DNA of 64,000 nucleotides from Coffea arabica. Its lineage: Eukaryota; Streptophyta; Magnoliopsida; Gentianales; Rubiaceae. The position numbers were made by a program, and so were the translations under genes. The stretch lies in assembly GCF_036785885.1 (NCBI RefSeq), contig NC_092316.1, positions 50,105,001 through 50,169,000 on the forward strand, read 5' to 3'. Below the pieces are notes generated by a model. That model searched no databases. It was given only the letters and a program-made list of their open reading frames with translations, and had not been told where the DNA came from. Shown here one piece after another: positions 45,300-56,984 of the stretch (positions are counted from its first letter, which is position 1; every line of letters begins with the position of its first letter).

Positions 45300-45969
45300 T
45301 TTCCACTCTCACTTCCCCAACCACCGCTTCCTCCCCCACCCCAAAACAATAGATGGGTGGGTGGAGAGATTGTGAAATATGGATATGATATCGAGCTTAG
45401 CCTGCACGCTTAGATTCTGGAAACCGCGTTCTTCTGCCAATTGGAAATTCAGAGATCCAACCAGGATTCGGACAGCCCCAGATGCTGCGATTGCTAACTT
45501 GTTAGCGGAGCAAGAAGAAAGAACCAAGAGGGCTGCTGCTGCAAGCTCAATCAATGACTCTTTTTGGCAGTGAATGATCTCCAACAATACTGGTATGGCA
45601 CCAGAATTTGCAATTCGGATCTTGTTTCTGCAAAATCATAGCAAAATTAGATGGGGAACAATTCTACAGCCAATGCCTTCGGATGCAATTTCAAAAATTG
45701 CAAATTTTAACTGATGCAAACAATACCTTTCATTGTGAAAAGCTAGACAAAGCAGAGCAGAGTGCCGCTTCAGTGGCTTCACAAACTTGCTTACGAAGCA
45801 TCGTAACGAGCCGAGAAATGATCCCTCTTTCCGCTAACTTCTGTCTTAGTTTGGTTGCAAGTTTACCAAGTTCTCTGGCAGCTAAAATCTGAGCTTCCCG
45901 TTCATTAGATAGAAGGGCTTCCACTATCACATCTTCCATGGTTGGAAGCCCTCTATCCCCCTCAGTCAC
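45300..45969 (-). pseudogene. captured ARM-repeat protein gene fragment
   Basis: Exon 1 from ATG at 45969 reads MEDVIVEALLSNEREAQIL, ELGKLATKLRQKLAERGI and SRLVTMLRKQV. After an intron with GT...AG borders (donor after cacaatgaaag near 45732, acceptor near 45632), exon 2 reads LLEIIHCQKESLIELAAAAL, SSCSANKLAIAASGAVRILV and SVQAKLDIISIFHNLSTHPS. These are armadillo repeats like those of plant U-box/ARM proteins. An extra T in the last codons of exon 1 puts the junction out of frame, and the 3' part is cut off near 45320. A captured, non-functional fragment; the source gene is not in the window. Confidence 0.8.
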
Positions 45970-46347
45970 TTCTCAACTCTCTTTATGTGAATTTGAAAGT
46001 ATAGAAATTTAGTATTTGATTGCTTCAAGGTGGTGTAAGGTTTGGCTTTTGGGAAAAAAATTTTGGGATTGCAGAAAGGCAGAGGGAAGAAGGAGAAGAA
46101 TGTTGGTTTTGGTCCGTTGCAACAATTTTTGTTCCGTTAAAAAAAGGCTTCATTCGGTTTAACCCATTTTTTGTTGGGTTTACAGTTGGGTCTAATGCCA
46201 ATTTCTCTATTTCCCGTCAATTATCCTTAATTGACCAAAATTACATAACTTTGAGGATGAAATGTGTTTTGGGTGAAACTTTGAGGATGAAATTGGTCAA
46301 CAGTCCAAACTTTAAGGATGAAAAGTGCATTTTTCCCTTCTTAGATT

Positions 46348-47729
46348 TTATTCACCAAAGTAAAACATGAACCGATGCATTCTGCTCCAGCCAGTCAAAC
46401 GCACTCCCACTTAAGGATATGAATTAGTATAGCTGCAAAAGGATAGTCTTTCGAACAATCGTCTAGTTCAAGCAAACTTGTAGAACCAAAAGATGCTCGA
46501 ATCCGAGTTCAAATAGCGTCCTGGAGCACAGCGTTATGTGTGGTCACACGTAGAAGTATGGGACCTTAAACTCAATCTTGGAAAATCAAAACTGAAGCAT
46601 TCAAGTGGGATTGACTTAGTGAGAGAACCTCGACTGCACTCCTTGGTAGACATGGCCATGGTCCACAATCGCTAGTTGTGATTTTAAAATCCAGTTCTGG
46701 TTCTTCTAAAAGATGGAAATGGGACTGTTACAATTATTGAACCTCCAGTTCCGATTTTCTTTCAATTACGGTTCTAATTCTTTTAATTCTTAAACACTTG
46801 TTATAAAATTGATTCTAAGTAAATATGACAATGAATGTTTTATTGTATTATCATGTGTAAGGAAAAAGAAAATTTGACACAAATTTTATGAAAAAAAAAA
46901 TCTCATTGTTCATTAAATTAGATTGATCTTAGATTTAGATTAGTTATATAGTATAAACTTACTAATAGAATAGGACAATGGGTTGTTGGGTTAGAATTGA
47001 AACTATTGGCATTTAAGTCCCGATTATTGATATTGAACTCTAAACTAGTCAAATAAATTTATGTGATAAATATTTTTTTAGACGGTTTGAATGAATTTTA
47101 AACCACCGATTTTGGTTCCAATTTAAAATTTTGGTGAATCTAAACTTGAATATTTAGTCACAATTGTGACTTCAATTCCGATTCTCAAAATCCAGTTCCA
47201 ATTCCAGTTCAATAAACCATCGAGGCGATTTCGATCTGGTTTTGGTTCAAATTTGAACTGTGGCCCTTGTACTCCTTGGGGCAGCAAGATGATTCCGAAC
47301 CTCATATTGGCTAGGTTGAGCCAGGAATATAGTACAAAACTACGACTTGGTCTTTTTGCATCCAACCAAACAATTGAACGAACCCGTAGGGTATAGATTT
47401 GACTAGGTGCAGCAAGTCTTAGCTGTCTCGCTCTAATAAAATACCATCTGGATTGTATGATTGAAATAATGACCAAAAGACTAAGTTGCAATTCGTTGTT
47501 GCTAGCTCCTTCCGATGTCATATCACTAGGCTTTTACTAGTCAAGTGGAAAGAAGCCGAAGGATATGTCTTGTGCCGCGTGAGCGGCATGATCAGACCGT
47601 AGCTTCACTAGAAAGTCAGAATGGGCAGTTTCAAGTGGTTCTTGTGTCTAAATTCTTTGCTCCAACCTATTATGTGAAGTCCCAAGAGGGAGGAAATGTT
47701 CAAACTCCCTCTTTTCTTGACTTATACGT
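46348..47729. other. no gene seen
   Basis: Mixed DNA without recognisable genes. A region at 46655-47270 carries repeated ccagttc(c/t) motifs on both strands and may be an old MITE (ends catggccatggtccac and gaactgtggccc), which is uncertain. The ORF at 47545-47748 (+) is unrecognised and runs into the next MITE. Confidence 0.35.
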
Positions 47730-48114
47730 AGGGCTGCAAACGAATTAAGTCGCTCGCGAGCTCGAGTCGAGCTCGATATTAATCGAGTTCGAGTTTAGAA
47801 TATTAAGCTCGTTAGCTCGCGAGCCGGCTCGCGAGTTTGGGTATATATATATATTTTTTTTTTTTTTTTTTTTATTTAATAATAAAATTAAGTATATTAT
47901 ATATATTTTTTTTATTTTTTATTTTCATAGTAAAATTACGCATATATCCTTAATATTTTATTATTTATTAAGAAAAAAATATTATTTTATTTATTTTTTA
48001 AAAAATAAAATAATTATTTTTTATTTTTTTTCGAGCTCGAGCTCGAGTTTGATAAAATTTAGTCGAGATTCGGCTCGATTAGCTCAAAACTCGACTCGAC
48101 TCGTTTGCAACCCC
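47730..48114. mobile_element. hAT-type MITE
   Basis: Ends agggctgcaaacga (left) and tcgtttgcaaccccc (right) are inverted repeats. Subterminal regions on both sides are rich in cgagctcgag motifs, and the interior is AT-rich. No target duplication was found, perhaps because the right flank is a LINE that inserted or was truncated there. Confidence 0.7.
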
Positions 48115-48115
48115 C

Positions 48116-48594
48116 CTTTTTGATTTTTCGGCCTATTTTGGACAAACTACAAGTCTCCATGCAGAGGTTCGGGTACTTCTCATTGGTCTTCAAACGTGTA
48201 TACAAAGGGGGTTTGGGAATATATGTATACAATCGGACTCATTGGCCTTAGTTCGAATTATTCATCGTCAAATTCAGTGTCCATGGCAGATTACAAGGGA
48301 GGTCAGGCAGATTCAGCATTTTTTGGAGTACCCGACTTGTTTATCACATTGTTATCGGGAGGCTAACACAGTTGCTGATGCGTTGTCCAATGAGGGGGTA
48401 TCTCATCCACATCAACATGTCAGGATGTATGACACCTTTTCTACATTCCCAAGACTGGCCCGTGGGGCAATACGTCTAGACAGAATAGGAATGCCTTCAT
48501 TTCGCAAAATTAAACATATGTAGAAGGAAATTTCTGTATGTTGTTTATCATTATATGAATAAAATAAAAAACTAGTTTAAAAAAAAAAAAAAAA
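48116..48594 (+). pseudogene. 5'-truncated LINE: RNase H end and poly-A tail
   Basis: Reads FSAYFGQTTSLHAEVRVLLI, then IQSDSLALVRIIHR, CPWQITREVRQIQHFLEYP and REANTVADALSNEG: the plant-LINE RNase H C-terminal part, here with the catalytic Asp of QSDS kept. A stop at 48521 is followed by a short 3' UTR and a poly-A run at 48579-48594. Related to but distinct from the LINE ending at 44126. Confidence 0.8.
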
Positions 48595-49002
48595 GACCTT
48601 TTAAGCAAAGGAGGAACCGTGGGGGCAGCTATTCCCCAGGTTTCTCTGTTGGCTGGCAAAGCAATGAAGAAATGCATTGTTAGCCAGCCCGTTTTGGGTG
48701 ACAATAAAATAGTAATTATTAATGGGGAAAAAGTCAGGTCATAAGGATGAAATATTCCATATATTTTTGTACATTAACACTACATTTGTGTATAATAATG
48801 CTGTAATCAACACAATGCCGGACGAAACGGCACTTATTAAAAAAAGAAATAAGAAAAATTCTTACAAGCTCAAGGTTTGGAATGAAAATAGGACTAGCCA
48901 TCTATTAAATGTTTTCATAATGCTTTTGACTAACAAATTTCTTTATTCTTGGGCATTAAAAAGTAAATTAAGAAACATTTCTCCACCACCTATTGAACCA
49001 CT
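48595..49002 (+). other. upstream region of the first GSTU gene
   Basis: AT-rich DNA that must hold the promoter of the gene at 49056. No recognisable repeat ends. Confidence 0.4.
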
Positions 49003-49010
49003 ATATATAT
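49003..49010 (+). promoter_or_regulatory. TATA box of the first GSTU gene
   Basis: TATATATA 46 bp upstream of the ATG, implying a 5' UTR of roughly 15-25 bases. Confidence 0.6.
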
Positions 49011-49055
49011 ACATAGCATACCAAGATCCGTGGCCAAAGCACTAGAGAAAGAAAG

Positions 49056-49820
49056 ATGGGATCAGGGGAAAACAAAGTAGTTCTGCATGGAATGTGGGCA
49101 AGCCCTTATGTGAAGAGAGTAGAATTGGCTCTGAAAATCAAAGGCATACCCTTTGAGTATGTGGAAGAAAATTTGAGGAACAAAAGTCCACAGCTCCTCA
49201 AATACAATCCAGTGCAAAAAAAGGTCCCCGTTCTTGTCCATAATGGAAAGCCAGTATGTGAATCACTCGTTATTCTTGAATATCTTGATGAAGTCTGGTC
49301 AACTGGACCTCAACTCCTGCCTAAGGAGCCATATCAAAGAGCCAATTTTCGTTTTTGGGCCGCATACATCCAACAGGTATGACTATATTTTGTTTCAACA
49401 AAATTTCCTCTTGTCTCGTTAAAATGTGCATAATTAACCTGTGTGCAGTTGCTAGAGAGCATATTCAAACTCTTCAACGCTGACAAGGAAGCACATGAGA
49501 AACCCCTTCAAGAAGTGCACGAGAAGTTGAGGAATTTGGAAGATGGTGTCAAGGAATTCTACTTTCCTGAAGGAAGTCCTAATCATATCTCTGCTGAAAA
49601 CTTGGGGATCCTAGATGTTATGCTGGTTTCAGTCCTAGGTCCCTTCAGGGCAAAAGAAGAGGCCTTTAGTGTGAAGATTTTAGATCCTGGCAAGAATCCA
49701 CTTATTTTCTCATGGATTCAAGCTCTTATTGAGCTACCTCTGGTCAAGGAAGTCGTCCCTCCACATGACAAGATGGTTGGGGTTCTTCAGTTTCTAAAAC
49801 AAAGTGGCTTCAAATTCTAA
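49056..49820 (+). CDS. tau-class glutathione S-transferase (GSTU), copy 1
   Basis: Two exons, 49056-49376 and 49449-49820, around a 72-bp GT...AG intron; 230 residues, the usual size and gene structure of tau GSTs. The thioredoxin-like N-terminal domain starts VVLHGMWASPYVKRVELALK, with the probable catalytic Ser16 in [19 protein letters not shown] (Glu69-Ser70) binds glutathione. Exon 2 is the helical substrate domain ([19 protein letters not shown]). The enzyme would conjugate glutathione to xenobiotics or oxidised lipids in the cytosol. The C-terminus KQSGFKF is identical in copy 2. AATAAA occurs at 49962-49967. No defects, so probably functional. Confidence 0.95.
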
Positions 49821-50328
49821 GCTAAATTCCCATCCAAGTTTAGTATTTTATGTTTTCATTCACGGCTATAAGTCTAGTTTGTAGAAGTTCCTGCAATGTG
49901 ACTTCACTTTGTTGTTTATGTTAATTGAAGCCACTACCCACTACTTAATTGGCTTTATTCTAATAAATAAGGGATTAATCTTCTATCTATTAACATAATA
50001 TATATTATCACCATAGATATATGACAACTAATTCAAATTTGAATAAAATATTAATGATACTTCAATTATTATTAATATCAATCCGTCTTCTTGACAATGT
50101 TCAAATAAGGCCTTTAAATAATTTCAAAAGAGAAAGTGCCAATTCTACATTTTCAATTTTCAATGTTCAACACGCATTTGCTGCCAGTGAACTCGGGTTT
50201 TAGAAAACGTCCTTCTGAGGTTCAGCAAATAATCAATGCTCGATAACAACTCATCAAAGTCGACAAGCAATGGATTGAACTGTTGTCAACGCTTGACATA
50301 CTAATTTTCAATATCAAATAAATAAGAT
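49821..50328. other. 3' flank of GSTU copy 1
   Basis: AT-rich; the ORF at 50021-50203 is unrecognised. Confidence 0.4.
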
Positions 50329-50700
50329 GTTAGGTCTGATCCCAAGAAATTGGCCAACGAGAATAATATGATTTTTGAAAATTCAATAATGACAATAACA
50401 AAATAAATAAATCAAACAGAGAGAAACAAAATTTTACGTGGTTCGGTCCAATTAATCTACGTCTCAGATTTACTATAACAAAAAAAGAGTACGAAATCCT
50501 AAAAAATAATTTCTAGGCCCAATAGGTACTTAAAACTAAAAACACAAAGAAGTCTAAATAGCACAAAATGCCTAATAACCCAAAGGCCCATAACTTGTTC
50601 TTTTGATTTAATGCCTAACCAAAATTTCTCTTGAACTGGGGCATAGGTTCCCTAAAATTCTTTTGGACTGGTGCACACGGAATTTGGATTGGTGCCCTTA
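50329..50700 (-). repeat. possible LTR-like sequence
   Basis: Starts tgttaggtctgatccc and carries acgtggttcgg, wording common in LTR regions of plant copia-class elements. No second end or duplication was found, so this is only suggestive and the strand is a guess. Confidence 0.3.
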
Positions 50701-52335
50701 GTACACTTAGGTTCTATTTGATAACTCAGTTCAACACTTAAACTTACTGGGTTTAGATCTTAATATATTTAGACCGTTTGATAACAAAAAATTGAACATT
50801 TGAATTAATTAAGTGGTACTGAATTTTTCAACCAAAATTAAGGCTCTATTTGATAACCCAATTCAACATTTCAACTTAATGGATTCAGATCTTAACCAGT
50901 GTTTTGAAAATTGGACCGGATCAATCGGTTTGATCGATTGAACCGCGAACCGACCATGGCACCGGTCCGATTCTATATTAAAGTTGACTTTGTAAGAAAA
51001 CCGATCAAACCCATCAAAACCGACGAACCGGGTCAAACCAATGGTTTCCAGTTTTTCAACTTTCCCGTCAATAAATTTTTAAGTTTTGCAAAATATAGAT
51101 TTTTTTTTAAAATTTTGCAAAATACAGCTACCAAATATCAAACTCAAAACCTTTGTGATAGAAGACCAATGTAGTAACTATTGTACCATCACATCCTATT
51201 AGTTTTTTTTTTTTTTTGATAACTCATTTATATAAAACAAACATCTATCTTTCTTTTCTCCGTTTTCCCTACAAAATCTCTTCCTCTCAGAACTCTTTAT
51301 GTCTAATCTTCAACTCTCTCTCTCTCTCTCATCTTTTTATTTTGTCACTCCCTTTTTAATCAAACTTCTTAGTTTTAATTTATTGATATTTCTTCCATCT
51401 TTTAATTTTGTTTTTATCCATTAAATTGAAAAAAATTAAAACAAGAATTATTTTTCTTTAACCCTAAAGACTAATTATTAAATGCCACAACCACTTACTT
51501 TTATCTCATTTTTTGTTTCTTATCAAGTTTGCATTTCTATTTTCAATTCTCCTGACTTCCTTCAAACTCCAAAACTTTTTTTTTTTAATTGCAATCTCTA
51601 AATCTCAAAAACGTAATTAAGATTTAAATTCACAATGTCTAAATTCCCATAGACATGAATTTTGTATAATTTTAAACTATTATGGTATTTTTTGGTTGGA
51701 TTTAAGATTATTTTTTGGTAGATATAATTGAGATTGAGATAAAATTTATTTGTTTCAACTTATAATTAAAAAAATTATTTTTGAAAATCCAAGTTATTCG
51801 AAAATATTAAACTTTTCATCATATAAAGTTTTAAATCAATCCATTGCATGTCTTATTTTGCGCATATATATTTATATAAATTATTTTTTTAAAAATCATT
51901 GAACCAGAGTTGAACCGATCTAACCGGTTGAATCTTGACCCGAACACCTCACCGGTTCAATTAACGGTCCAAGTTTTAAAACGTTAATCTTAACACATAT
52001 AGACTGTTTGATAATAAAAAATTGAACGTCTGAATTAAGTAAGTAGCACTGAATTTTCTAAACAAAATTTGCTCCCAAAATTAAGTGATAACCTATTCAC
52101 TTATTACTAAATATGTCAAATGTATTAGATTTAATACTTAACAATTCAATAATTTAATAGATTCAGACTTCAGATTGCAGACTTCAGTTTTATCAAGCTC
52201 ACCCTAAGTAATAAACTATTCACTTATCACTGAATATAATATGCACTTAAATGTATTAGATTTAATACTTAACAATTCAATAACTTAATAGATTCAAATT
52301 TTAGATTTCAAACTTCAATTTTATCAAACGCACCC
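50701..52335. mobile_element. cluster of foldback MITEs, outer unit(s)
   Basis: Motifs such as ctatttgataac(t/c)cagttcaac and aggttcagatctta on the left recur, partly inverted, on the right (cttcaattttatcaaacgcaccctta, tttaatacttaacaattcaata twice). This points to old hAT-like MITEs, at least two copies in tandem. Boundaries are approximate. A separate element is inserted at 50896-51985. Confidence 0.5.
50896..51985. mobile_element. MITE nested in the foldback cluster (1.09 kb)
   Basis: Left end ccagtgttttgaaaattggaccg and right end ggtccaagttttaaaacgtt are inverted. The subterminal gaaccg/cggttc motifs are also inverted. Flanks gatcttaa (50888-50895) and aatcttaa (51986-51993) form an 8-bp duplication with one mismatch, and the outer sequence becomes continuous when the element is removed. 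It includes a (TC)n tract near 51312. The ORF 50911-51174 is not a gene. Confidence 0.7.
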
Positions 52336-53765
52336 TTAAACTCACTTAAACCCACTATATTTATAACAACCATAATGAGAGATTTTTTTATTAAACTCCC
52401 GACGTGGGATACAAAGACAAACTTAATACAAGACAGCAGGAAAGGGTGGAATTTAAGAATCGAGAAGAGAGAGGAGAAATTTGAATTCAAAATCTCTTTT
52501 TCATATGGTCTCAATCTTTTGATACGGAGTATTTAACTTTATTACCATACACAAATAATATCAACGCTCAAAAGACGGAACCATGAGTCCTATTTAGCTG
52601 CCATTTTGTTTGCTTTTCTTTGTTGGCTAAATTTGCTAATGACTCCATATATCTTGTATTTTGTAATTTACAATGTGCAGAAATTGGAAAAAAAAAAAAA
52701 AAAGGTCAAGATTGCTAGCACGACCGCAACTTGCTGCAACAAATTTCAATGGTGGTGGGGTCTAAAGATTGGCATGCAAAGACTTTGTATAATAAGCATA
52801 CGAAACGAATATATGATTTAACAATTAAGTTCATTTGAAAGTTTATGTATGACTGGTTTATTTTATGTATGACTTTGAAAATGTTATGTGTCGTATAATA
52901 CAATTTTCCCTCTATTGAACCTTTTCAAATATCATAATTATACTACATAAAAAATTTTCAATAACATATCTTCCCCAATTTCCTCTGCACGAGGAAAGCA
53001 GAATTATCTTCCCTAATAGCTGCTATGTTTTATTTAAAAAACAAGGGCATGCCGTTGAATAAATTCCTCACAGTTTGGCAGAAAATTAAAGTTAACTCAG
53101 GCTTTCAAATATATATTAAAGCAACCTTTGTGCCAAGATTGACTTACAATGTGCTTGTGGCATCTAAATCATTATTAAGCAAAGTTTTAGACCTTAGACT
53201 ACTTTTTTCTTTTTCATGCCAAAGGTAGTTCATTTAGAACACTAGCATCTAGGAATCTTTAATAAATTATTTAGTTGTACAGGTTCATCTTATTATCTTC
53301 TGGTATTGGTACAGTCCCTTTGTTGAAGATGTTATTTTTCGGATGTTGTTGTGGTATATTTATTGGTCAAAAAAGAGGTGTGAAAAGGTAAGGAAAAAGA
53401 CGAGGCAAGCGATTGTGGCCACAGATGATAGGAAATGTGTCTTGGATAGGCACGTGTAAAGGCATTTTATAACCTGGAACTTGAACAGCCGTTGGGTGTT
53501 GAAGTTGAGTGGAAGGGCCATATGACAAGTTGGGGGGATTTGAAAGCATAAATGGGAAAGGTGGAGTGCCTAAAATAATCAACTGCCAAAGGCAGAGGGT
53601 TGCGAGCAAAACTAAGGGCATTGAAAAAGACGCCAAGCTTGACGGAGAAGGTAAACACTGTACGCATATAAAATGAACAGAAATTGCCGCAAAAAACATA
53701 TTCGTTATGGAGTTGGCGGCTGAAATAAATGCTTCAAAAATATATATTTGTATATATCCTAGCAT
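52336..53765. other. no confirmed gene
   Basis: AT-rich. A minus-strand ORF (53765-53367) contains from its Met at 53621 a hydrophobic stretch (MPLVLLATLCLWQLIILG) followed by a Pro-rich tail, which could suggest a small secreted peptide, but nothing else supports it. Confidence 0.3.
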
Positions 53766-54330
53766 GTATGTCTATATATATATATTTTTGTGAATGGGAT
53801 AACTTTGTACAAGCTCGGATGAGTGATATTTTCGAAATATCATTGGACTCCATTGAGTATAATTTCGTTTCTTGTGACAGTAGTTTAATATGCCAATATC
53901 AATGGTGAAAAATTATCTAATAATACTCTCATATTTAAATTTTAAAATTTTTCATTTACATATAAATTTCCTACTTTTTTAGAACGTGTATACATACATA
54001 CATTTTAAAAATATACATTTATACATATATATAGATATATGGATATGTATGTCTTTATATAAATATATTGTGAATGGGATAACTTTGTAGAGCCTCGGAT
54101 GACGTTATCTGAAATATCATTGGACTCCCCTGAGTATAATTTCATTTTTCGTGATAGTAGTTTAATATGTCAATATCAAAAGTGAAGAATTCTCAAATAT
54201 TACCCTCATATTTAAATTTTAAATCTTTCTTTCATTCTCTAAGTTTCTTACTTTTTTTTACAATGTGCATACATACATACATTTTCAAAATATATAATTA
54301 TATATATACATATGTATGTCTATATATATG
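53766..54330. repeat. about 285-bp tandem duplication
   Basis: Two diverged head-to-tail copies, each containing gtgaatgggataactttgta (53791 and 54070), then gaaatatcattggactcc, tagtttaatatg(c/t)caatatca and catacatacattt. The second copy is followed by a (TA)n tract to about 54356. Confidence 0.85.
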
Positions 54331-54359
54331 TATATATATATATATATATATATGGTAAA

Positions 54360-56280
54360 TTCATATATACAATTAGACTTGCAAATGTCAATGCAAACTG
54401 CTGTGCACTTGAACCTGGAATAATGGATAACTATGCAATAATGAATTCCAAATTATAATAAATAGAATTTTGTTTTTCTTGTAGTTTTTGTGATTGTGAT
54501 CAAATGAGGTATGACTATTCAAGTGTATTTGTTTTCAAATTTCATTTTTACTTTTCAAATTTATAGTTTTATCCGTGATTGTGTAGCATTATGATGTAGT
54601 AGTAATACAAAAGAAATACCATGTAAATAATGATAGTTTTTTTCAAATAAACAAAGTGGTTTATGAATATTCCTATCTAGCGAGCCAAAGGGTAGTTAGG
54701 ATATTTAAAAATCTTGCTATACAAACAACAAAAGTAAGGTAGGTTAGTGATATTTTTAGAACTTTAGGGATGTCAAGCAAAATGAAGAGAAACCTCAGGG
54801 GAGGTTTACAATATTGACTTACTGAATACACTTATTTATGTCAATTATACTCTTCATACTAATTATATTTTTAAACTAAATTACTATTTACGCATATTTG
54901 AAAACTTCAAATTTAATTGCTATTAGCGAAATTATATTGATTTTTTTTATACGAGTAGTATTTTTTTTTTATCTTGGATACTACTTTAATTAGAATTTAG
55001 TTTAAAGACATTCACTAGAGTTTGGACGCATCCAGAGAGCACCGATCGATGTATCTTCATGCATAATTAGAATAAATATGCAACTTAATTTTTTTAAAAA
55101 TAAATTACTACTCTATATCCGAAATTTACTTTTTGGAGAGTAGGTTTAGTTCATACTATTTTTCATAGTATTGAAAAATATATAAGTACAAAAAAATTTT
55201 AATTTATACCTATAATCATGTATTATACGAGTATATTATCAGTACTTACTAACTAAGGTACTAAGCTTTAATTATTGATAAAACATCTTATCGTTATTTC
55301 AAATAAACTTCCTAATACTAGTTTGAGATAAGTTTTAAAGTAAAATAGTACACGTGTCTCATAAATCAGTAAATCTTGATTATTAATCAAATTTGCCATG
55401 TTATCAGTAATAATTACTATTTATGTATAAAAACTTACTATTACTTGAATTAAACTTGCTATTACTTGAAGTAAAATAGTACATGCATTTGCTTGCCTTT
55501 TGCTTTGGTTAATTATAAAATTAGACATAATTGTAGACACCTCCTATAGGTTTTTGACATATTCACATGGCCTTCCCTAACATTTGCAAACAATACAAAA
55601 CTTCAAAAACTCTAAGGTTTATATTACAAATTTAATTCCAACGAAGTTTACTAACATTAAAAAAAATTACTTTACATGGGGGAGTGAAGTAAAAAAATGG
55701 GAGTATCATAATATCCCTTAATTGTTTATTCCATAAATATCCCTTTAAACATGTATGTGAGTTGAATTTGTTTAATAATAGAAATAATTTTTGGTGTAAT
55801 GTGGTGTAATGGGCCATTTTTTAGTGTAGTTGGAGCATATTTTGCTTGAATAAAGCTATTTCTAAGATTTTGCCTGAATACCTAAATTATTATATGTGCG
55901 GTTGGCGGATTTACCTTTAATATAATAATAATAGTAATAGAATTACTATTATTATTTGCTAGCAAAGTGCAACATTATTTCCCTTCCCTTCTACATTCTC
56001 TGTTCATGCAGCACTTTCCCTCGACATTTCTCTACTTTTCATTGCTATTTTATTCACCATGTTAATCCAAATGGATATGTGATTTTATTAGTTTCAAATG
56101 GGTAGCTGAATAAAACCAATTAATTAGTGGCTATTAAATGGACAGATTTCGACTGCCTATTTATAATTAATTCAATTAGACGTAAATTCAAATTCATTAG
56201 TAAGCAAATGAATTTGAATTCGTATATACAATAATTATATCAAAGTTTTTGCAAAACCATATCTATCCAGTGTTTCGTAT
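54360..56280. other. no gene seen
   Basis: Very AT-rich, with no recognisable ORF. The ORF at 55632-55817 (-) lies in AT-rich repeat-like sequence. Confidence 0.4.
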
Positions 56281-56287
56281 TCTTTAA

Positions 56288-56357
56288 TTTTCATTTATTA
56301 AAAGTTTTGGAAACAAAATTGGTTTTCATTTATTAAAAGTTTTGGAAACAAAATTGG
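56288..56357. repeat. 35-bp perfect tandem duplication
   Basis: Two copies of ttttcatttattaaaagttt..., starting 56288 and 56323. Confidence 0.9.
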
Positions 56358-56590
56358 TTACAGTAAAACAAACTGCCAACTATTTATTAAGCACTAATGT
56401 GGAAGTATTTTCAAGTACCTTTGTCTGCTTGACATTTAAACTAATTTTTTATCATAATTTTTTATTATTACCACACCCATTCGGTGTGTCATAACCAGTG
56501 CTCATAATAATTGAAGTTTTTGCACCAGAATACACTATGTCTAACGTTAATTGTTGGGGTTAAACGCAATAAAATCATGACTAACTATAT

Positions 56591-56644
56591 ACTTAATTGC
56601 AGTTTACTCCTTAAACTACTTAATTGCAGTTTACTCCTTAAACT
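56591..56644. repeat. 27-bp perfect tandem duplication
   Basis: Two copies of acttaattgcagtttactcc..., starting 56591 and 56618. Confidence 0.9.
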
Positions 56645-56679
56645 ATAGTAATACTCTTTTTGCTCTGTTGAATTATTGG

Positions 56680-56830
56680 CAAAAAAATTTTGGGGTTGCA
56701 GAAAGGCATCCTCAATGTTCCGTAATTTTGGCCAATTAGGGATAATTGACGGGAAATGAAGAATTGACCATTAGAACCAACGGTTTTACCTAACAAAAAA
56801 TGGGTAGAACCGAATGGAGTCATTTTTAAC
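56680..56830. mobile_element. fragment of the Pack-MULE terminal-repeat family
   Basis: Pieces of the TIR seen at 44436-44727 and 46047-46337: gcaaaaaaattttggggttgcagaaaggca, then aattttggccaattagg, aattgacgggaaatgaag and gaaccgaatggag. Rearranged in order and orientation, so an internally deleted or degenerated relative. Confidence 0.65.
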
Positions 56831-56984
56831 GAATGGAGTCAAAATAGGGCCTATTGCTAGCAAAAGATTGTGAAAATTTACCTTTATACCCTAATTATTT
56901 GGAAAAATCTAAAGAACAAATTTTACAAAAGAAACCTTGTTTTTTGCCAACAAATTAAGTAACTAATAAAATCACCTGTAATGT

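Larger units (their letters stand above)
44436..46337. mobile_element. Pack-MULE with captured gene fragment
   Basis: Terminal inverted repeats of about 290 bp (44436-44727 and 46047-46337), starting gggaaaaatg(t/c)acttttcat. A perfect 10-bp duplication TTCTTAGATT flanks it (44426-44435 and 46338-46347). Long TIRs and a 9-11 bp duplication define Mutator-like elements. No transposase; instead the interior has a CCACC-rich low-complexity stretch and a fragment of an ARM-repeat protein gene with an intron. A TIR relative lies at 56680-56830. Confidence 0.9.

Noticed and set aside
44766..45375. Long overlapping ORFs rich in Thr/Ser, His/Leu, Gly or Val
   Set aside because: They arise from a CCACC/TCC-biased tract open in several frames on both strands, with no domain and no sensible start.
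46655..47270. MITE with ccagttcc-rich subterminal repeats
   Set aside because: Inverted ends are weak and no target duplication was found, so it is mentioned only in the gap description.
53367..53621. Small secreted peptide with a hydrophobic N-terminus
   Set aside because: A single ORF of 84 codons with no homologue I recognise, no promoter or intron evidence, and an alternative overlapping frame of similar quality.
54465..54500. Second CACTA terminus (ttttcttgtagt)
   Set aside because: The sequence continues gtagttttt rather than the required GTAGTG, and it is 30 kb from the CACTA end at 24735 without matching subterminal repeats.
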